From NCBI RefSeq assembly GCF_900109465.1, contig NZ_FOAZ01000029.1:1-64000 (forward strand): a DNA stretch of 64,000 nucleotides, read 5' to 3'. The stretch comes from Streptacidiphilus jiangxiensis (GTDB lineage: Bacteria; Actinomycetota; Actinomycetes; Streptomycetales; Streptomycetaceae). Below are positions 39,069-47,444 of this stretch, in pieces (positions within the stretch are counted from its first letter, which is position 1; every line of letters starts with the position of its first letter). The notes below the pieces were generated by a model. That model was not told where the DNA came from. It worked only from the letters and a program-made list of their open reading frames with translations, and ran no database searches. Both the position numbers and the translations under genes were made by a program.

Positions 39069-40049
39069 GTGCTGCGCTTCCTGACCCGCCGTCTGCTGGG
39101 CGCGGCACTGATCCTCCTGGTGATCAGCGCTGCGACCTTCCTGCTGTTCTTCGCCGTCACCCCCGACCCGGCCCTGCTCTCCTGCGGGAAGCAGTGCACG
39201 CCGGAGACGCTGGCGGCGATCCAGCACAACCTCGGGGTCGACAGCCCCGTGCCGGTGCAGTACTGGCACTTCCTGGTCGGCGTCTTCGCCGGCCGTGACT
39301 TCGGCGCCGGGCAGCACTGCCCGGCGCCCTGCCTCGGCTACTCCTTCGTCAACCAGCAGCCGGTACTGCAGACGCTGCTGGACCGGCTGCCCGCCACCCT
39401 CTCGGTGGCGTTCGGCGCCGGCGCGCTGGTGCTGACGATGGGCGTGGGCCTCGGCCTGATCGCGGCGCTGCGCCGCGGCAAGCCGCTCGACAAGGCCTCG
39501 ATGGGCCTGGCCCTGATCGGGGCCTCCTTCCAGATCTACTTCTTCGGGATCATCGCCCGCTACGTGCTGGTGGACCAGCTCGGCTGGCTGCCACGCCCCG
39601 ACTACACCCCGCTGACCAGCGACCCGCTGCAGTGGGCGGGCGGCATGATCCTCCCCTGGGTCACCCTGGCCGTGGTCAACGCGGCCACCTACGCCCGGTT
39701 CACCCGCTCCACGATGCTGGAGAACCTGAGCGAGGAGTACGTCCGGGCCGTGCGCGCCAAGGGCCTGAGCGCCAGGGCCGTCTACCTCAAGCACGCCTTC
39801 CGCGGCGCGATGACTCCGGTGCTCACCATGTTCGGCATCGACATGGGCATGTTCCTCGGCGGCGCGCTCATCACCGAGACCACCTTCAACATCCCGGGCA
39901 TCGGCCGCCTCGCGGTGGACTCGGTGGCGGCTCAGGACCTGCCGATGATGATGGGCACGGTCCTGGTCGCCTCCACCGCGATGGTGTTCGCCAGCATCGC
40001 CGTCGATGCCTGCTACGCCCTCATCGACCCCCGGGTGCGCACGTCTTGA
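39069..40049 (+). CDS. Peptide ABC transporter permease (DppB type)
   Basis: The 326-residue membrane protein begins MLRFLTRRLLGAALILLVIS, typical of B-type peptide permeases, and has an EAA loop (EYVRAVRAKGLSARAVYLKH). The two cysteines in CGKQCTPETL and others in HCPAPCLG lie in the long periplasmic loop and are unusual for the family. It starts at the GTG at 39069 with GGAG upstream. Confidence 0.92.
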   Translation: MLRFLTRRLLGAALILLVISAATFLLFFAVTPDPALLSCGKQCTPETLAAIQHNLGVDSPVPVQYWHFLVGVFAGRDFGAGQHCPAPCLGYSFVNQQPVLQTLLDRLPATLSVAFGAGALVLTMGVGLGLIAALRRGKPLDKASMGLALIGASFQIYFFGIIARYVLVDQLGWLPRPDYTPLTSDPLQWAGGMILPWVTLAVVNAATYARFTRSTMLENLSEEYVRAVRAKGLSARAVYLKHAFRGAMTPVLTMFGIDMGMFLGGALITETTFNIPGIGRLAVDSVAAQDLPMMMGTVLVASTAMVFASIAVDACYALIDPRVRTS

Positions 40050-40075
40050 GCGGGACCAGTCCGAAAGGGACCAGC

Positions 40076-41083
40076 ATGACCGACACCTTCCTGACCGTCA
40101 CCGACCTCGGCGTCCGGTTCCGCACCGAGGACGGACCGGTGCAGGCCGTGGACGGACTCTCCTTCGAACTGGAGCGCGGCCGCACCCTCGCCATCGTCGG
40201 CGAGTCGGGCTCCGGCAAGTCCGTCACCAGCCTCGCCGTCCTGGGCCTGCACGACCCGGCCCGCACCACGCTGACCGGCAGCATCAAGCTGGACGGTCAG
40301 GAGCTGGTCGGCGCCGACGAGGGCACCCTGCGCGGTCTGCGCGGCAGCCGGATGGCGATGGTCTTCCAGGACGCGCTCACCGCGCTCTCGCCCTACTACA
40401 CCGTCGGCGAGCAGATCGCCGAGAGCTTCCGCCGGCACACCGGCGCGAACCGGCGCGCGGCCAAGGACCGCGCCGTCGAACTCCTCGGCCGCGTCGGGAT
40501 CCCCTCCCCGGCCCGGCGCGCCGAGGACTACCCGCACCAGTTCTCCGGCGGCATGCGCCAACGTGCGATGATCGCCTGCGCGCTGGTCTGCGACCCGGAG
40601 CTGCTGATCGCGGACGAGCCGACCACCGCGTTGGACGTCACCGTCCAGGCGCAGATCCTCGACCTGCTCGGCGACCTGCAGCGGGAGTTCGGCACCGCGA
40701 TCATCCTGATCACCCACGACCTGGGCGTCGTCGCCGGGAACGCGAACGACGCCCTGGTGATGTACGCCGGACGCTGCGTCGAACAGGGCAGCGTGGAGCA
40801 GGTGCTGACGGAACCCCAGCATCCTTACACCGCAGGCCTGCTGTCCTCGGTTCCCCGCCTGCACGGCGACGTGGACGTGCCGCTGACACCCGTGCGCGGC
40901 AACCCGCCCGCGCTGCTGGGCGGCCTGCCGCCCGGCTGCGCGTTCCGCCCCCGCTGCGACCACGCGCAGGACCGATGCAGCGAGGACCGCCCGCAACTCG
41001 TAGGCGTCGGTGGCAGGTTGGCCGCCTGCCACTTCCCGCTCCTCGCCTCCGACCCGACCGATCAGTTGGAGACCTCCCGATGA
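40076..41083 (+). CDS. Peptide ABC transporter ATP-binding protein (DppD type)
   Basis: The 335-residue ATPase has Walker A GESGSGKS, the signature SGGMRQR, Walker [13 protein letters not shown], and the C-terminal cysteine-bearing Opp/Dpp domain ([17 protein letters not shown]), which may hold an iron-sulphur cluster in this family. The ATG at 40076 follows GAAAGGGA. It overlaps the next ATPase gene by four bases (ATGA). Confidence 0.94.
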   Translation: MTDTFLTVTDLGVRFRTEDGPVQAVDGLSFELERGRTLAIVGESGSGKSVTSLAVLGLHDPARTTLTGSIKLDGQELVGADEGTLRGLRGSRMAMVFQDALTALSPYYTVGEQIAESFRRHTGANRRAAKDRAVELLGRVGIPSPARRAEDYPHQFSGGMRQRAMIACALVCDPELLIADEPTTALDVTVQAQILDLLGDLQREFGTAIILITHDLGVVAGNANDALVMYAGRCVEQGSVEQVLTEPQHPYTAGLLSSVPRLHGDVDVPLTPVRGNPPALLGGLPPGCAFRPRCDHAQDRCSEDRPQLVGVGGRLAACHFPLLASDPTDQLETSR

Positions 41084-42078
41084 CCACGACGACGACCGAC
41101 ACGCCGCCGCTGCTGGAGGCCGTCGGCCTGACCAAGGACTTCCCCGTCCGCGGCGCCGGCCGCAGGCGCGCGCTGCTGCGCGCGGTGGACGGAGTGGACC
41201 TGACCGTGCGCGCGGGCGAGAGCCTCGGCGTCGTGGGCGAGTCCGGTTGCGGGAAGTCCACGATGGGCCGGCTGCTGACCCGACTGCTGGAGCCGAGCGA
41301 GGGCCGGCTGACCTTCGCCGGCCAGGACATCACCCACGCCTCCCGCCGCCGCCTGGCGCCGATCCGCTCGCGGATCCAGATGGTCTTCCAGGACCCCTAC
41401 GCCTCGCTGAACCCCCGGCAGACCGTGGGCGCCATCATCTCCACCCCGCTCGAGGTCCACGGCATCACCCCACCGAGCGGCCGGGCCGCCCGGGTCCAGG
41501 AGCTGCTGGAGACCGTCGGCCTCAACCCCGAGCATGCGAACCGCTTCCCGCACGAGTTCTCCGGTGGCCAGCGCCAGCGCATCGGCATCGCGCGGGCGCT
41601 GGCCCTCGAGCCGGACGTCATCGTCGCCGACGAGCCCGTCTCCGCGCTGGACGTCTCCATCCAGGCCCAGGTGGTCAACCTGATGCAGCGGCTCCAGCGG
41701 GAGCGGGGCATCGCGTTCGTCTTCATCGCGCACGACCTGGCGGTCGTCCGGCACTTCTCGCAGCGGGTCATGGTCATGTACCTGGGCGCGGTGGTGGAGT
41801 CCGGCACGCGCGAGCAGCTGTACGACTCCCCGCGCCACCCGTACACGCGCGCGCTGCTGTCGGCGGTCCCCGAGCCGGATCCCCGCAGGGCGGCCGACGC
41901 GGCGGCGGCGCGCGTACCCCTTACGGGCGACGTCCCGAGCCCGCTGGATCCGCCCTCGGGCTGTCGCTTCCGCACGCGGTGCCCCAAGGCTGCCGCGATC
42001 TGCGCGCAGGAGCGGCCGACCCTCGTCGACGCGGGCGACGGCCACCTCACGGCGTGCCACTTTCCCGAAGAGGGATAG
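41080..42078 (+). CDS. Peptide ABC transporter ATP-binding protein (DppF type)
   Basis: The 332-residue ATPase has Walker A GESGCGKST, the signature SGGQRQR, Walker B VIVADEPVSALD, and the PSGCRFRTRCPKA C-terminal cysteine cluster. It forms a heterodimer with the preceding ATPase. It starts with ATG at 41080 inside the end of the previous gene. The operon ends here, before a large hairpin. Confidence 0.94.
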   Translation: MTTTTTDTPPLLEAVGLTKDFPVRGAGRRRALLRAVDGVDLTVRAGESLGVVGESGCGKSTMGRLLTRLLEPSEGRLTFAGQDITHASRRRLAPIRSRIQMVFQDPYASLNPRQTVGAIISTPLEVHGITPPSGRAARVQELLETVGLNPEHANRFPHEFSGGQRQRIGIARALALEPDVIVADEPVSALDVSIQAQVVNLMQRLQRERGIAFVFIAHDLAVVRHFSQRVMVMYLGAVVESGTREQLYDSPRHPYTRALLSAVPEPDPRRAADAAAARVPLTGDVPSPLDPPSGCRFRTRCPKAAAICAQERPTLVDAGDGHLTACHFPEEG

Positions 42079-42090
42079 GTGCAACACCCC

Positions 42091-42194
42091 AGGGGCGCGG
42101 GGAACTGCGCGACAAGCCACTGAGATGCGGACGGCCCTGCTCGTTCGGGGCTCTACCTGCGTGGGTGGCTTGTCGCGCAGTTCCCCGCGCCCCT
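42091..42194. repeat. Dispersed inverted repeat, copy 2 (30-bp perfect arms)
   Basis: The arm at 42091-42120 (AGGGGCGCGGGGAACTGCGC then GACAAGCCAC) is exactly inverted at 42165-42194, with a 44-base loop. This is the strongest copy of a family also seen at 7084 and 48486. It follows the ABC operon and probably acts as terminator or as a REP-like element. Confidence 0.92.
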
Positions 42195-42239
42195 AAATAG
42201 TGCAACGAGCCCTCTATCAGAACGGAACCGGCACCACCG

Positions 42240-43517
42240 ATGAACTACCGCCTCCCCGGTCTCGTCGTCACCGACCACACCCTCGCCGTGCCCCTCGACC
42301 ACGCGGACCCCGGGCGGGGGACCATCGAGGTGTTCGCGCGGGAGGTCGTCGATCCCGCACGCGTGGACCAGGACCTGCCGTGGCTGCTGTACCTGCAGGG
42401 CGGCCCCGGCGGGAAGGCGCCGCGGCCGACCGCCGGGAACCCGAGCTGGCTGCGCCGCGCCCTGCGGACGCACCGCGTGCTGCTGATGGACCAGCGCGGC
42501 ACCGGGCGCAGCACGCCCGTGACCGGGCGGACCGCGGCGCGCTTCCCCTCCGCGGAGGCCTTCGCCGACCACCTCGCCTGCTTCCGCGCGGACGCGATCG
42601 TCGCCGACGCCGAGGCGCTGCGGCACGCGGTCGCGGGGGGCCGGCCCTGGGAGACGCTCGGGCAGAGCTACGGCGGGTTCCTGACGCTGACGTACCTGTC
42701 ACAGGCCCCGGAGGGGCTCACCGGCTGCTACGTGACCGGCGGCCTGCCGGGTCTGGACGCCACCGCAGAGGACGTCTACCGCGCGACCGCGCCCCGCGTG
42801 GCGGCCAAGAACGCTGCGTTCGCCGCGCGCTACCCCGGCGACCAGGACGTTCTGCGACGCCTCGCGCAGCGCCTGGCCAAGGAGCCCGCGCGGCTGCCGG
42901 ACGGCGACCTGCTGACGGTGCGGCGGCTGCGCTTCCTCGGCCTGGAGCTGGGCATGGGCGCCGGCTTCGAGCGCCTGCACTGGCTGCTGGACGAGGCGCT
43001 GGACGCCGACGGCGCGCCGACGGACGTGTTCCTGAGCGAGGTGGCCCAGCTGACCGGCTTCGTCGCCAACCCCCTGTTCGGGGTGCTGCACGAGTCGATC
43101 TACGGGCAGCCAGGGTCGGGGCCGACGGCCTGGGCCGCGCAGCGCGTCCTGGACTCGCTGCCGCAGTTCGCCGAGGACGCGGACCCGCTGCTGCTGACCG
43201 GCGAGATGATCCTGCCCTGGATGTTCGAGGACGTCACCGCCCTGCGCCCGTTCGCCGAGGCGGCGCAGCTGCTCGCGGACCGCGCGGACTGGCCCGCCCT
43301 GTACGACCGGGACCGTCTGGCGGCCAACCGGGTACCGGTCGCGGCGGCGGTCTACTTCGACGACATGTACGTCGACGCCCAGCTCTCCCTGCGCACGGCC
43401 GCCGAGGTCGGCTCGGTCCGGACGTGGGTCACCAACGAGTGGGAGCACGACGGCGTCCGCGTCGACGGCGAGCGCGTGCTCGGCAGGCTGATGGACATGG
43501 TGGCGGGTCAGATCTGA
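42240..43517 (+). CDS. Proline iminopeptidase-like alpha/beta hydrolase
   Basis: Peptidase of the S33 family that removes N-terminal proline or hydroxyproline from peptides. The 425-residue product has GGPGG at the oxyanion region (near residue 54), nucleophile elbow GQSYGG (about 143-148), and a late Asp/His region (YFDDMYVDAQ, NEWEHDGVR). It starts at the ATG at 42240. Located directly after the peptide importer, it could cleave the imported peptides inside the cell. Confidence 0.88.
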   Translation: MNYRLPGLVVTDHTLAVPLDHADPGRGTIEVFAREVVDPARVDQDLPWLLYLQGGPGGKAPRPTAGNPSWLRRALRTHRVLLMDQRGTGRSTPVTGRTAARFPSAEAFADHLACFRADAIVADAEALRHAVAGGRPWETLGQSYGGFLTLTYLSQAPEGLTGCYVTGGLPGLDATAEDVYRATAPRVAAKNAAFAARYPGDQDVLRRLAQRLAKEPARLPDGDLLTVRRLRFLGLELGMGAGFERLHWLLDEALDADGAPTDVFLSEVAQLTGFVANPLFGVLHESIYGQPGSGPTAWAAQRVLDSLPQFAEDADPLLLTGEMILPWMFEDVTALRPFAEAAQLLADRADWPALYDRDRLAANRVPVAAAVYFDDMYVDAQLSLRTAAEVGSVRTWVTNEWEHDGVRVDGERVLGRLMDMVAGQI

Positions 43518-43610
43518 CGACCTTTCGAGCGTGAACGAAGATGTCCGTGTGGTAACGGGTTTGTCTTCACTTCTTGACGAGACGGAGGCGCGCCGGTTGA
43601 CTCCGTCAGC

Positions 43611-44714
43611 ATGAAACGCACCCCGGCCGCCCTATCGGCGCTGACCGTCGTCCTCGGTCTCGGCCTCGCCGCATGCGGAAGCGCCGGGGGCGCGGGTGGC
43701 GGCAGTGCGTCGGCCGTCGCAGGCGCAGGCGCAGGCCCGCAGATCATCGGCCTGCTCCTGCCGGAGGACACCGCCACGCGCTACGAGCAGTTCGACCGCC
43801 CGCTGTTCGAGGCCAAGGTCAAGGCCCTGGCCCCGAACGTCACGGTCCGCTACGCCAACGCCGGCGGCAGCGCGCAGATCCAGGCCCAGCAGCTGCGGAC
43901 GATGGTCAACGCCGGCGCGTCGGTCCTGGTCGTCGACGCCCAGGACTCCGCGCAGATCAAGTCCTCCATCGAGGAGGCGAAGGCGAGGGGCGTCAAGGTC
44001 GTCGCCTACGACCGCCTGGCGCAGGGCCCGGTCGACGCCTACGTCTCCTTCGACAACGAGAAGGTCGGCGAACTCCAGGGCCAGGGCCTGCTCGACGCCA
44101 TGGGCGACAAGGCCACGCCGGACGCGAAGGTCGTGGAGATCGACGGCGACGCGGCCGACCCCAACTCCGTCTCCTTCGAACGGGGCTTCCTCGCGGCGGT
44201 GCAGGGCAAGGTCAACATCGCCTACGACGCCTCCGGCCTCTGGAAGCCCGACGTCGCCGCCCAGAAGATGACCGCCGCGATCAACCAGCTCGGCGCGAGG
44301 AACATCGCCGGCGTCTACTCCGCGAACGACGGCATGGCCGCGGGCATCGTCAACGCCCTGCGCACCGCCGGCCTCACCGGCACCCCGATCGGCGGCCAGG
44401 ACGCGCAACTGGACGCCGTCCAGCGGATCGTGGCGGGCACACAGTCCTACACCGTCTACAAGGCGTACAAGCCGGAGGCCGAGGCCGCGGCGGAACTCGC
44501 CGTCGACCTCCTCCAGGGCCACGACATCGGCTCGCTGGCGGCGGCGATGACGATCAGCGCATCCGGCGACGCGGTCCACGCGGACCTGCTGACGCCGGTG
44601 CTGCTGACGAAGGCCAACATCCGCCAGACGGTCGTCGCGGACGGGCTCTACACGGTCGGCCAGATCTGTACGCTTCCGTACGCGAGCGCGTGCCGGGCCG
44701 CCGGCTTGCAGTGA
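43611..44714 (+). CDS. Periplasmic sugar-binding-type lipoprotein (orphan)
   Basis: The 367-residue product has a lipoprotein signal (LGLGLAACGS, Cys22), a Gly/Ala-rich spacer and a type I periplasmic-binding fold (PQIIGLLLPEDTATRYEQFD, SVLVVDAQDS, YSANDGMAAGIVNALR). The closest family is XylF-like xylose or ribose binding proteins. No permease or ATPase for sugars is nearby, so it is either a stray or a sensor component. It starts at the ATG at 43611, 93 bases after the hydrolase gene. Confidence 0.85.
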   Translation: MKRTPAALSALTVVLGLGLAACGSAGGAGGGSASAVAGAGAGPQIIGLLLPEDTATRYEQFDRPLFEAKVKALAPNVTVRYANAGGSAQIQAQQLRTMVNAGASVLVVDAQDSAQIKSSIEEAKARGVKVVAYDRLAQGPVDAYVSFDNEKVGELQGQGLLDAMGDKATPDAKVVEIDGDAADPNSVSFERGFLAAVQGKVNIAYDASGLWKPDVAAQKMTAAINQLGARNIAGVYSANDGMAAGIVNALRTAGLTGTPIGGQDAQLDAVQRIVAGTQSYTVYKAYKPEAEAAAELAVDLLQGHDIGSLAAAMTISASGDAVHADLLTPVLLTKANIRQTVVADGLYTVGQICTLPYASACRAAGLQ

Positions 44715-44785
44715 CCCCAGGGGCGCGAGGCGCGGGGTTCCCGGAGGCGGGCATGGAGGCTCAGGGTCGAAGGCCGCTCGCGAAG

Positions 44786-44815
44786 CCGGTGTCACAGTTC
44801 GAATCCTGCATGGGG
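44786..44815 (+). other. tRNA 3'-end remnant, probable attachment-site relic
   Basis: CACAGTTCGAATCCTGCATG followed by GGGCACC looks like the T loop, 3' T-stem and acceptor end of a tRNA. The 5' half, the anticodon arm and a matching T-stem are absent, so this is not a gene. Such pieces are left by integrative elements that recombine at tRNA 3' ends. Confidence 0.55.
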
Positions 44816-44823
44816 CACCTGCG

Positions 44824-44859
44824 CAAACGCCCCGGACCGATCATGGTCCGGGGCGTTTG
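44824..44859. terminator. Strong bidirectional terminator hairpin
   Basis: CAAACGCCCCGGACC (44824-44838) and GGTCCGGGGCGTTTG (44845-44859) are perfect 15-bp arms with a six-base loop. It follows the tRNA remnant and ends the convergent mini-NusG gene. Confidence 0.85.
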
Positions 44860-44884
44860 ACGGTAGTGAGTGACGCCAACGGAC

Positions 44885-45070
44885 TCAGCCGACCCGTTCG
44901 ACGTCGGACAGCGGCAGTTCGACGGTGGTCGTGTCGCCAAAGATGGGCACCAGCACGCAAGCCCGCCCACGCTCCTGGTCGACAGAGTGAACAGGGCCCG
45001 TGTCGCCCACAAACGGGCCGCCGATCACCCGGACCACATCCCCGGCTTTCAGGTCGCGTGGCTCAGCCAT
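44885..45070 (-). CDS. KOW-domain protein resembling the C-terminus of NusG
   Basis: The 61-residue product MAEPRDLKAGDVVRVIGGPF continues with VGDTGPVHSVDQERGRACVL and closes with FGDTTTVELPLSDVERVG. This is the NusG KOW domain, which binds ribosomal protein S10 or Rho in the full protein. The N-terminal RNA-polymerase-binding domain is absent. The ATG at 45070 overlaps the previous gene by 8 bases, and GGAGAAG is upstream. It lies in element debris; it could interfere with NusG coupling, but that is inference. Confidence 0.7.
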   Translation of the reverse strand: MAEPRDLKAGDVVRVIGGPFVGDTGPVHSVDQERGRACVLVPIFGDTTTVELPLSDVERVG

Positions 45071-45356
45071 GCTTCTCCGCCGGCGGGTGCTCGAACCAGG
45101 CGCCGATGTTGTTCCACATGAAGCCGTCGCTCCAGCCCGGCTTTGCGGCGGCCCAGCCGAGCAGCGCCCCGAGGACCTTCTCCTGCGAGACCGTCTGCCG
45201 GACCTGGACGTACCAGTCACCGTCAGGCTGCTCCTCGTCCACCCGTTCAAGGATCAGGTGCGGGTTGTTGCACTGGAGGTTCGCCAGCATCGTCCCGATG
45301 GCGGGCTTCGACGGTCGCTTCACCTTATGGCCGCGCCCGGTGGTCGCAATCAGCAT
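45063..45356 (-). CDS. Small protein of unknown function in element debris
   Basis: The 97-residue product starts at the ATG at 45356 or, giving 86 residues, at a GTG at 45323 (VKRPSKPAIGTMLANLQCNN). The core has many aromatic residues (GDWYVQVRQTVSQEK, GWSDGFMWNNIGAWFEHPP) and no membrane helix. I do not recognise the family. It is coupled to the KOW gene by an 8-base overlap. Confidence 0.55.
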   Translation of the reverse strand: MLIATTGRGHKVKRPSKPAIGTMLANLQCNNPHLILERVDEEQPDGDWYVQVRQTVSQEKVLGALLGWAAAKPGWSDGFMWNNIGAWFEHPPAEKHG

Positions 45357-45412
45357 GAGCAGATGATGCTGGACCGGTCTGACACCGCCGCCCTCGCAGC
45401 CCGGCGCGTCGA

Positions 45413-45480
45413 CATGCAGCGTGGCGCAGCCGTGCCGGACGTCGTGCAGCCGGACTCGCCCAAACCGGTCCGAGGCCCGG
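45413..45480 (-). pseudogene. Tyrosine recombinase (integrase) C-terminal fragment
   Basis: Minus-strand translation gives RFGRVRLHDVRHGCATL, the box II motif (with the HxxR catalytic histidine and arginine) of phage-type integrases. The N-terminal part and the active-site tyrosine are missing, and the reading frame degenerates soon after. It is placed just downstream of the ornithine cyclodeaminase-like gene. Confidence 0.55.
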
Positions 45481-45493
45481 CGATCGCCGTCCG

Positions 45494-46405
45494 TCACCCT
45501 CCGTCGTAAACGGCTCCCGCTACCACCAGGTCCTGCCAGGCCATGCCGACGCTCTTGAACAGCGCCGGGCGGTCGTCCGTCATCGGGAGGCCCGCGCGGA
45601 CCAGTTCGGCGAGGTCTGCGGCGAGGTCGCCCGCGTGCAGGCCGGCGAGCTCGCCGGCTTCCCGTAGTGCCGTGGGCCGGTGTTCGACCGCCACCGCCGC
45701 GCGGGCGACCAGCGTGGCGTCGACCTCGCGCGCCGTGGGTTCGTGCGCGCCCACCGCGATGACGAGCGCGCCGTCGCGGACGGCCGCGCCGTCGAACAGC
45801 GGGGCGCGAGCGGTCGTGCAGCAGCAGACCACGTCCGCCTCGGTGACGAGCTTCGCGTCGCCCACCTCGCAGACCAGACCCGACCGCTCCGCGAGGGCGA
45901 TCAACTCGGCCGCGCGGCCCGGCGAGCGCGTCACGACGGTGACCCGCCGCAGGGACGGCAGGACGGCGGCCAGCGCGCGCAGGTGCGCGCGCGCCTGCGG
46001 GCCCGCGCCGAAGAGGACCAGGTGGTGGGGGTCCGCAGGAGCGAGGCGGCCGGCCGCGAGCGCGGAGACCGCGGCGGTGCGCAGCTCCGTCAGCGCGGGG
46101 GCGTCCATCAGGGCCAGCGGCATCAGCGTCCGTGCGTCGAGGAGCAGCACGCCGCCGGTGATGGTCGGCAGGCCCTGCGCGGGGTTCTCCGGGGCCACAC
46201 CCGCGATCTTGACGACCGCGTAGCGGTCGTCGTGCGCGGGCATCAGCAGCAGTTCCCCGCCCGGGACGGGGACGCGGGCGCGCGGTGCGGACGCGCCGGG
46301 GTCGAGGCCGCCGCGCAGGGCGGCCTCCAGGGCCGAGACCGCCGCCGCCGGGGTGAGCCGGGCGGCGACGGCGTCGGCGTCGAGCACCTGGAATCCGGGG
46401 ATCAC
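45494..46405 (-). CDS. Ornithine cyclodeaminase/mu-crystallin family protein, probable pyrroline-2-carboxylate reductase
   Basis: The 303-residue product has a Rossmann signature LVLFGAGPQARAHLRAL (near residue 130), KIAGVAPENP and the late LPMTDDRPALFKSVGMAWQD block. Members are ornithine cyclodeaminase, alanine dehydrogenase or Delta1-pyrroline-2-carboxylate reductase. Beside proline racemase-family genes the last role is the most likely: it would return the imine made from D-proline or 3-hydroxyproline to L-proline. It overlaps the upstream epimerase gene by four bases. Confidence 0.85.
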   Translation of the reverse strand: MIPGFQVLDADAVAARLTPAAAVSALEAALRGGLDPGASAPRARVPVPGGELLLMPAHDDRYAVVKIAGVAPENPAQGLPTITGGVLLLDARTLMPLALMDAPALTELRTAAVSALAAGRLAPADPHHLVLFGAGPQARAHLRALAAVLPSLRRVTVVTRSPGRAAELIALAERSGLVCEVGDAKLVTEADVVCCCTTARAPLFDGAAVRDGALVIAVGAHEPTAREVDATLVARAAVAVEHRPTALREAGELAGLHAGDLAADLAELVRAGLPMTDDRPALFKSVGMAWQDLVVAGAVYDGG

Positions 46406-47433
46406 CGCAGCACGAACCCCGTGCCGAGCGCGTCCCGCGGGTCCAGCTCGAAGCGGTGGGAGCCGGTGCGGTGCGCGGTGCCGGTGATCTCGGTGACGAA
46501 GCCCGCACCGACGGTCTCCGCCACCCGCGCGGTGAAGACGCTGTCAATGACCGACCGGTGGTGCAGCCGCTCCCCCACCGGCAGCCGGCCGCGTTCGGTC
46601 AGCACCGCGAGCAGCGCCGAGGTGCCCGACCCGCAGGGCGAGCGGTCGACCTGGCCGTCGGCGAAGACGGTGACACTGCGCAGGGCGAGCGCGAAGCCGT
46701 CCGGTGCCGGCTCCTGCTGGTGCAGCAGCACCCCGTAGACGCCGGACAGGCGCGGGTCACGCGGCTCGCGCGTGGCCGGGTGGCCGGCCAGCGCGGCGCG
46801 GATCTGGCGTCCGGCGCGGATCAGGTCGGGCAGCGCCTCGGGCGTCGGGGCGAGGCCGAGTCGCTCCGCCGGCAGGACCGCGTAACAGGCACCGGCGTGC
46901 GCCAGGTCGAGGGTGACGACACCGAAGTCCGCCGTCTTCACCTCGACGCCCAGTCCGCTCGCCCGCGCGGGCACGTTGCGGAACGTCACCGACTCCGTCC
47001 GCCCTCCGCGGCGCCGCACGCGGGCCGCGACGCGCCCGGACGGGACGTCGATGCGGACGGTCGTCTCCCCGTCCTCGGGCGCGGCCACCAGGCCGCTGTC
47101 GACGACCCACGCGCCCAGCGCGATGGTGCCGTGGCCGCAGGCGGTGGAGTAGCCGTCCTTGTGCCAGAACAGCACGCCCAGGTGCGCGCCGTCGTCGTCC
47201 GGCGGCACGACGAAGCCGCCGTACATGTCCGCGTGGCCACGCGGCTCGTGGCAGAGCAGTCGGCGGACCGTCTCCATGGCGGTGTCGCGCGGCGTCCCGT
47301 CCGCCTGCACGGCGATCGCCCGCCGCTCGGCGACGGTGTCGCCGGGGATCGGGACCGTGCCGGACGGCACGATCCGGAACGGCTCCCCGGCGGTGTGGTA
47401 GTCGACGCAGTCGACACTCTCGACCGTGATCAC
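46402..47433 (-). CDS. Proline racemase/hydroxyproline 2-epimerase family protein 1
   Basis: Cofactor-free two-base racemase. The 343-residue product keeps both catalytic cysteines: Cys99 in STACGHGT and Cys267 in DRSPCGSGTS. Dehydratases of this family have threonine at the second site, so this is a racemase or epimerase. The start GTG at 47433 has GGGAG upstream; the much longer open frame upstream is only antisense-like read-through. It follows a paralogue by 11 bases. Confidence 0.9.
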   Translation of the reverse strand: MITVESVDCVDYHTAGEPFRIVPSGTVPIPGDTVAERRAIAVQADGTPRDTAMETVRRLLCHEPRGHADMYGGFVVPPDDDGAHLGVLFWHKDGYSTACGHGTIALGAWVVDSGLVAAPEDGETTVRIDVPSGRVAARVRRRGGRTESVTFRNVPARASGLGVEVKTADFGVVTLDLAHAGACYAVLPAERLGLAPTPEALPDLIRAGRQIRAALAGHPATREPRDPRLSGVYGVLLHQQEPAPDGFALALRSVTVFADGQVDRSPCGSGTSALLAVLTERGRLPVGERLHHRSVIDSVFTARVAETVGAGFVTEITGTAHRTGSHRFELDPRDALGTGFVLR

Positions 47434-47444
47434 AGCGGGCTCCC

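Noticed and set aside
44757-44820. An intact tRNA gene
   Set aside because: Only the T-loop and 3' acceptor are recognisable; no D-arm, anticodon arm or matching 5' acceptor could be drawn, and the T-stem does not pair well.
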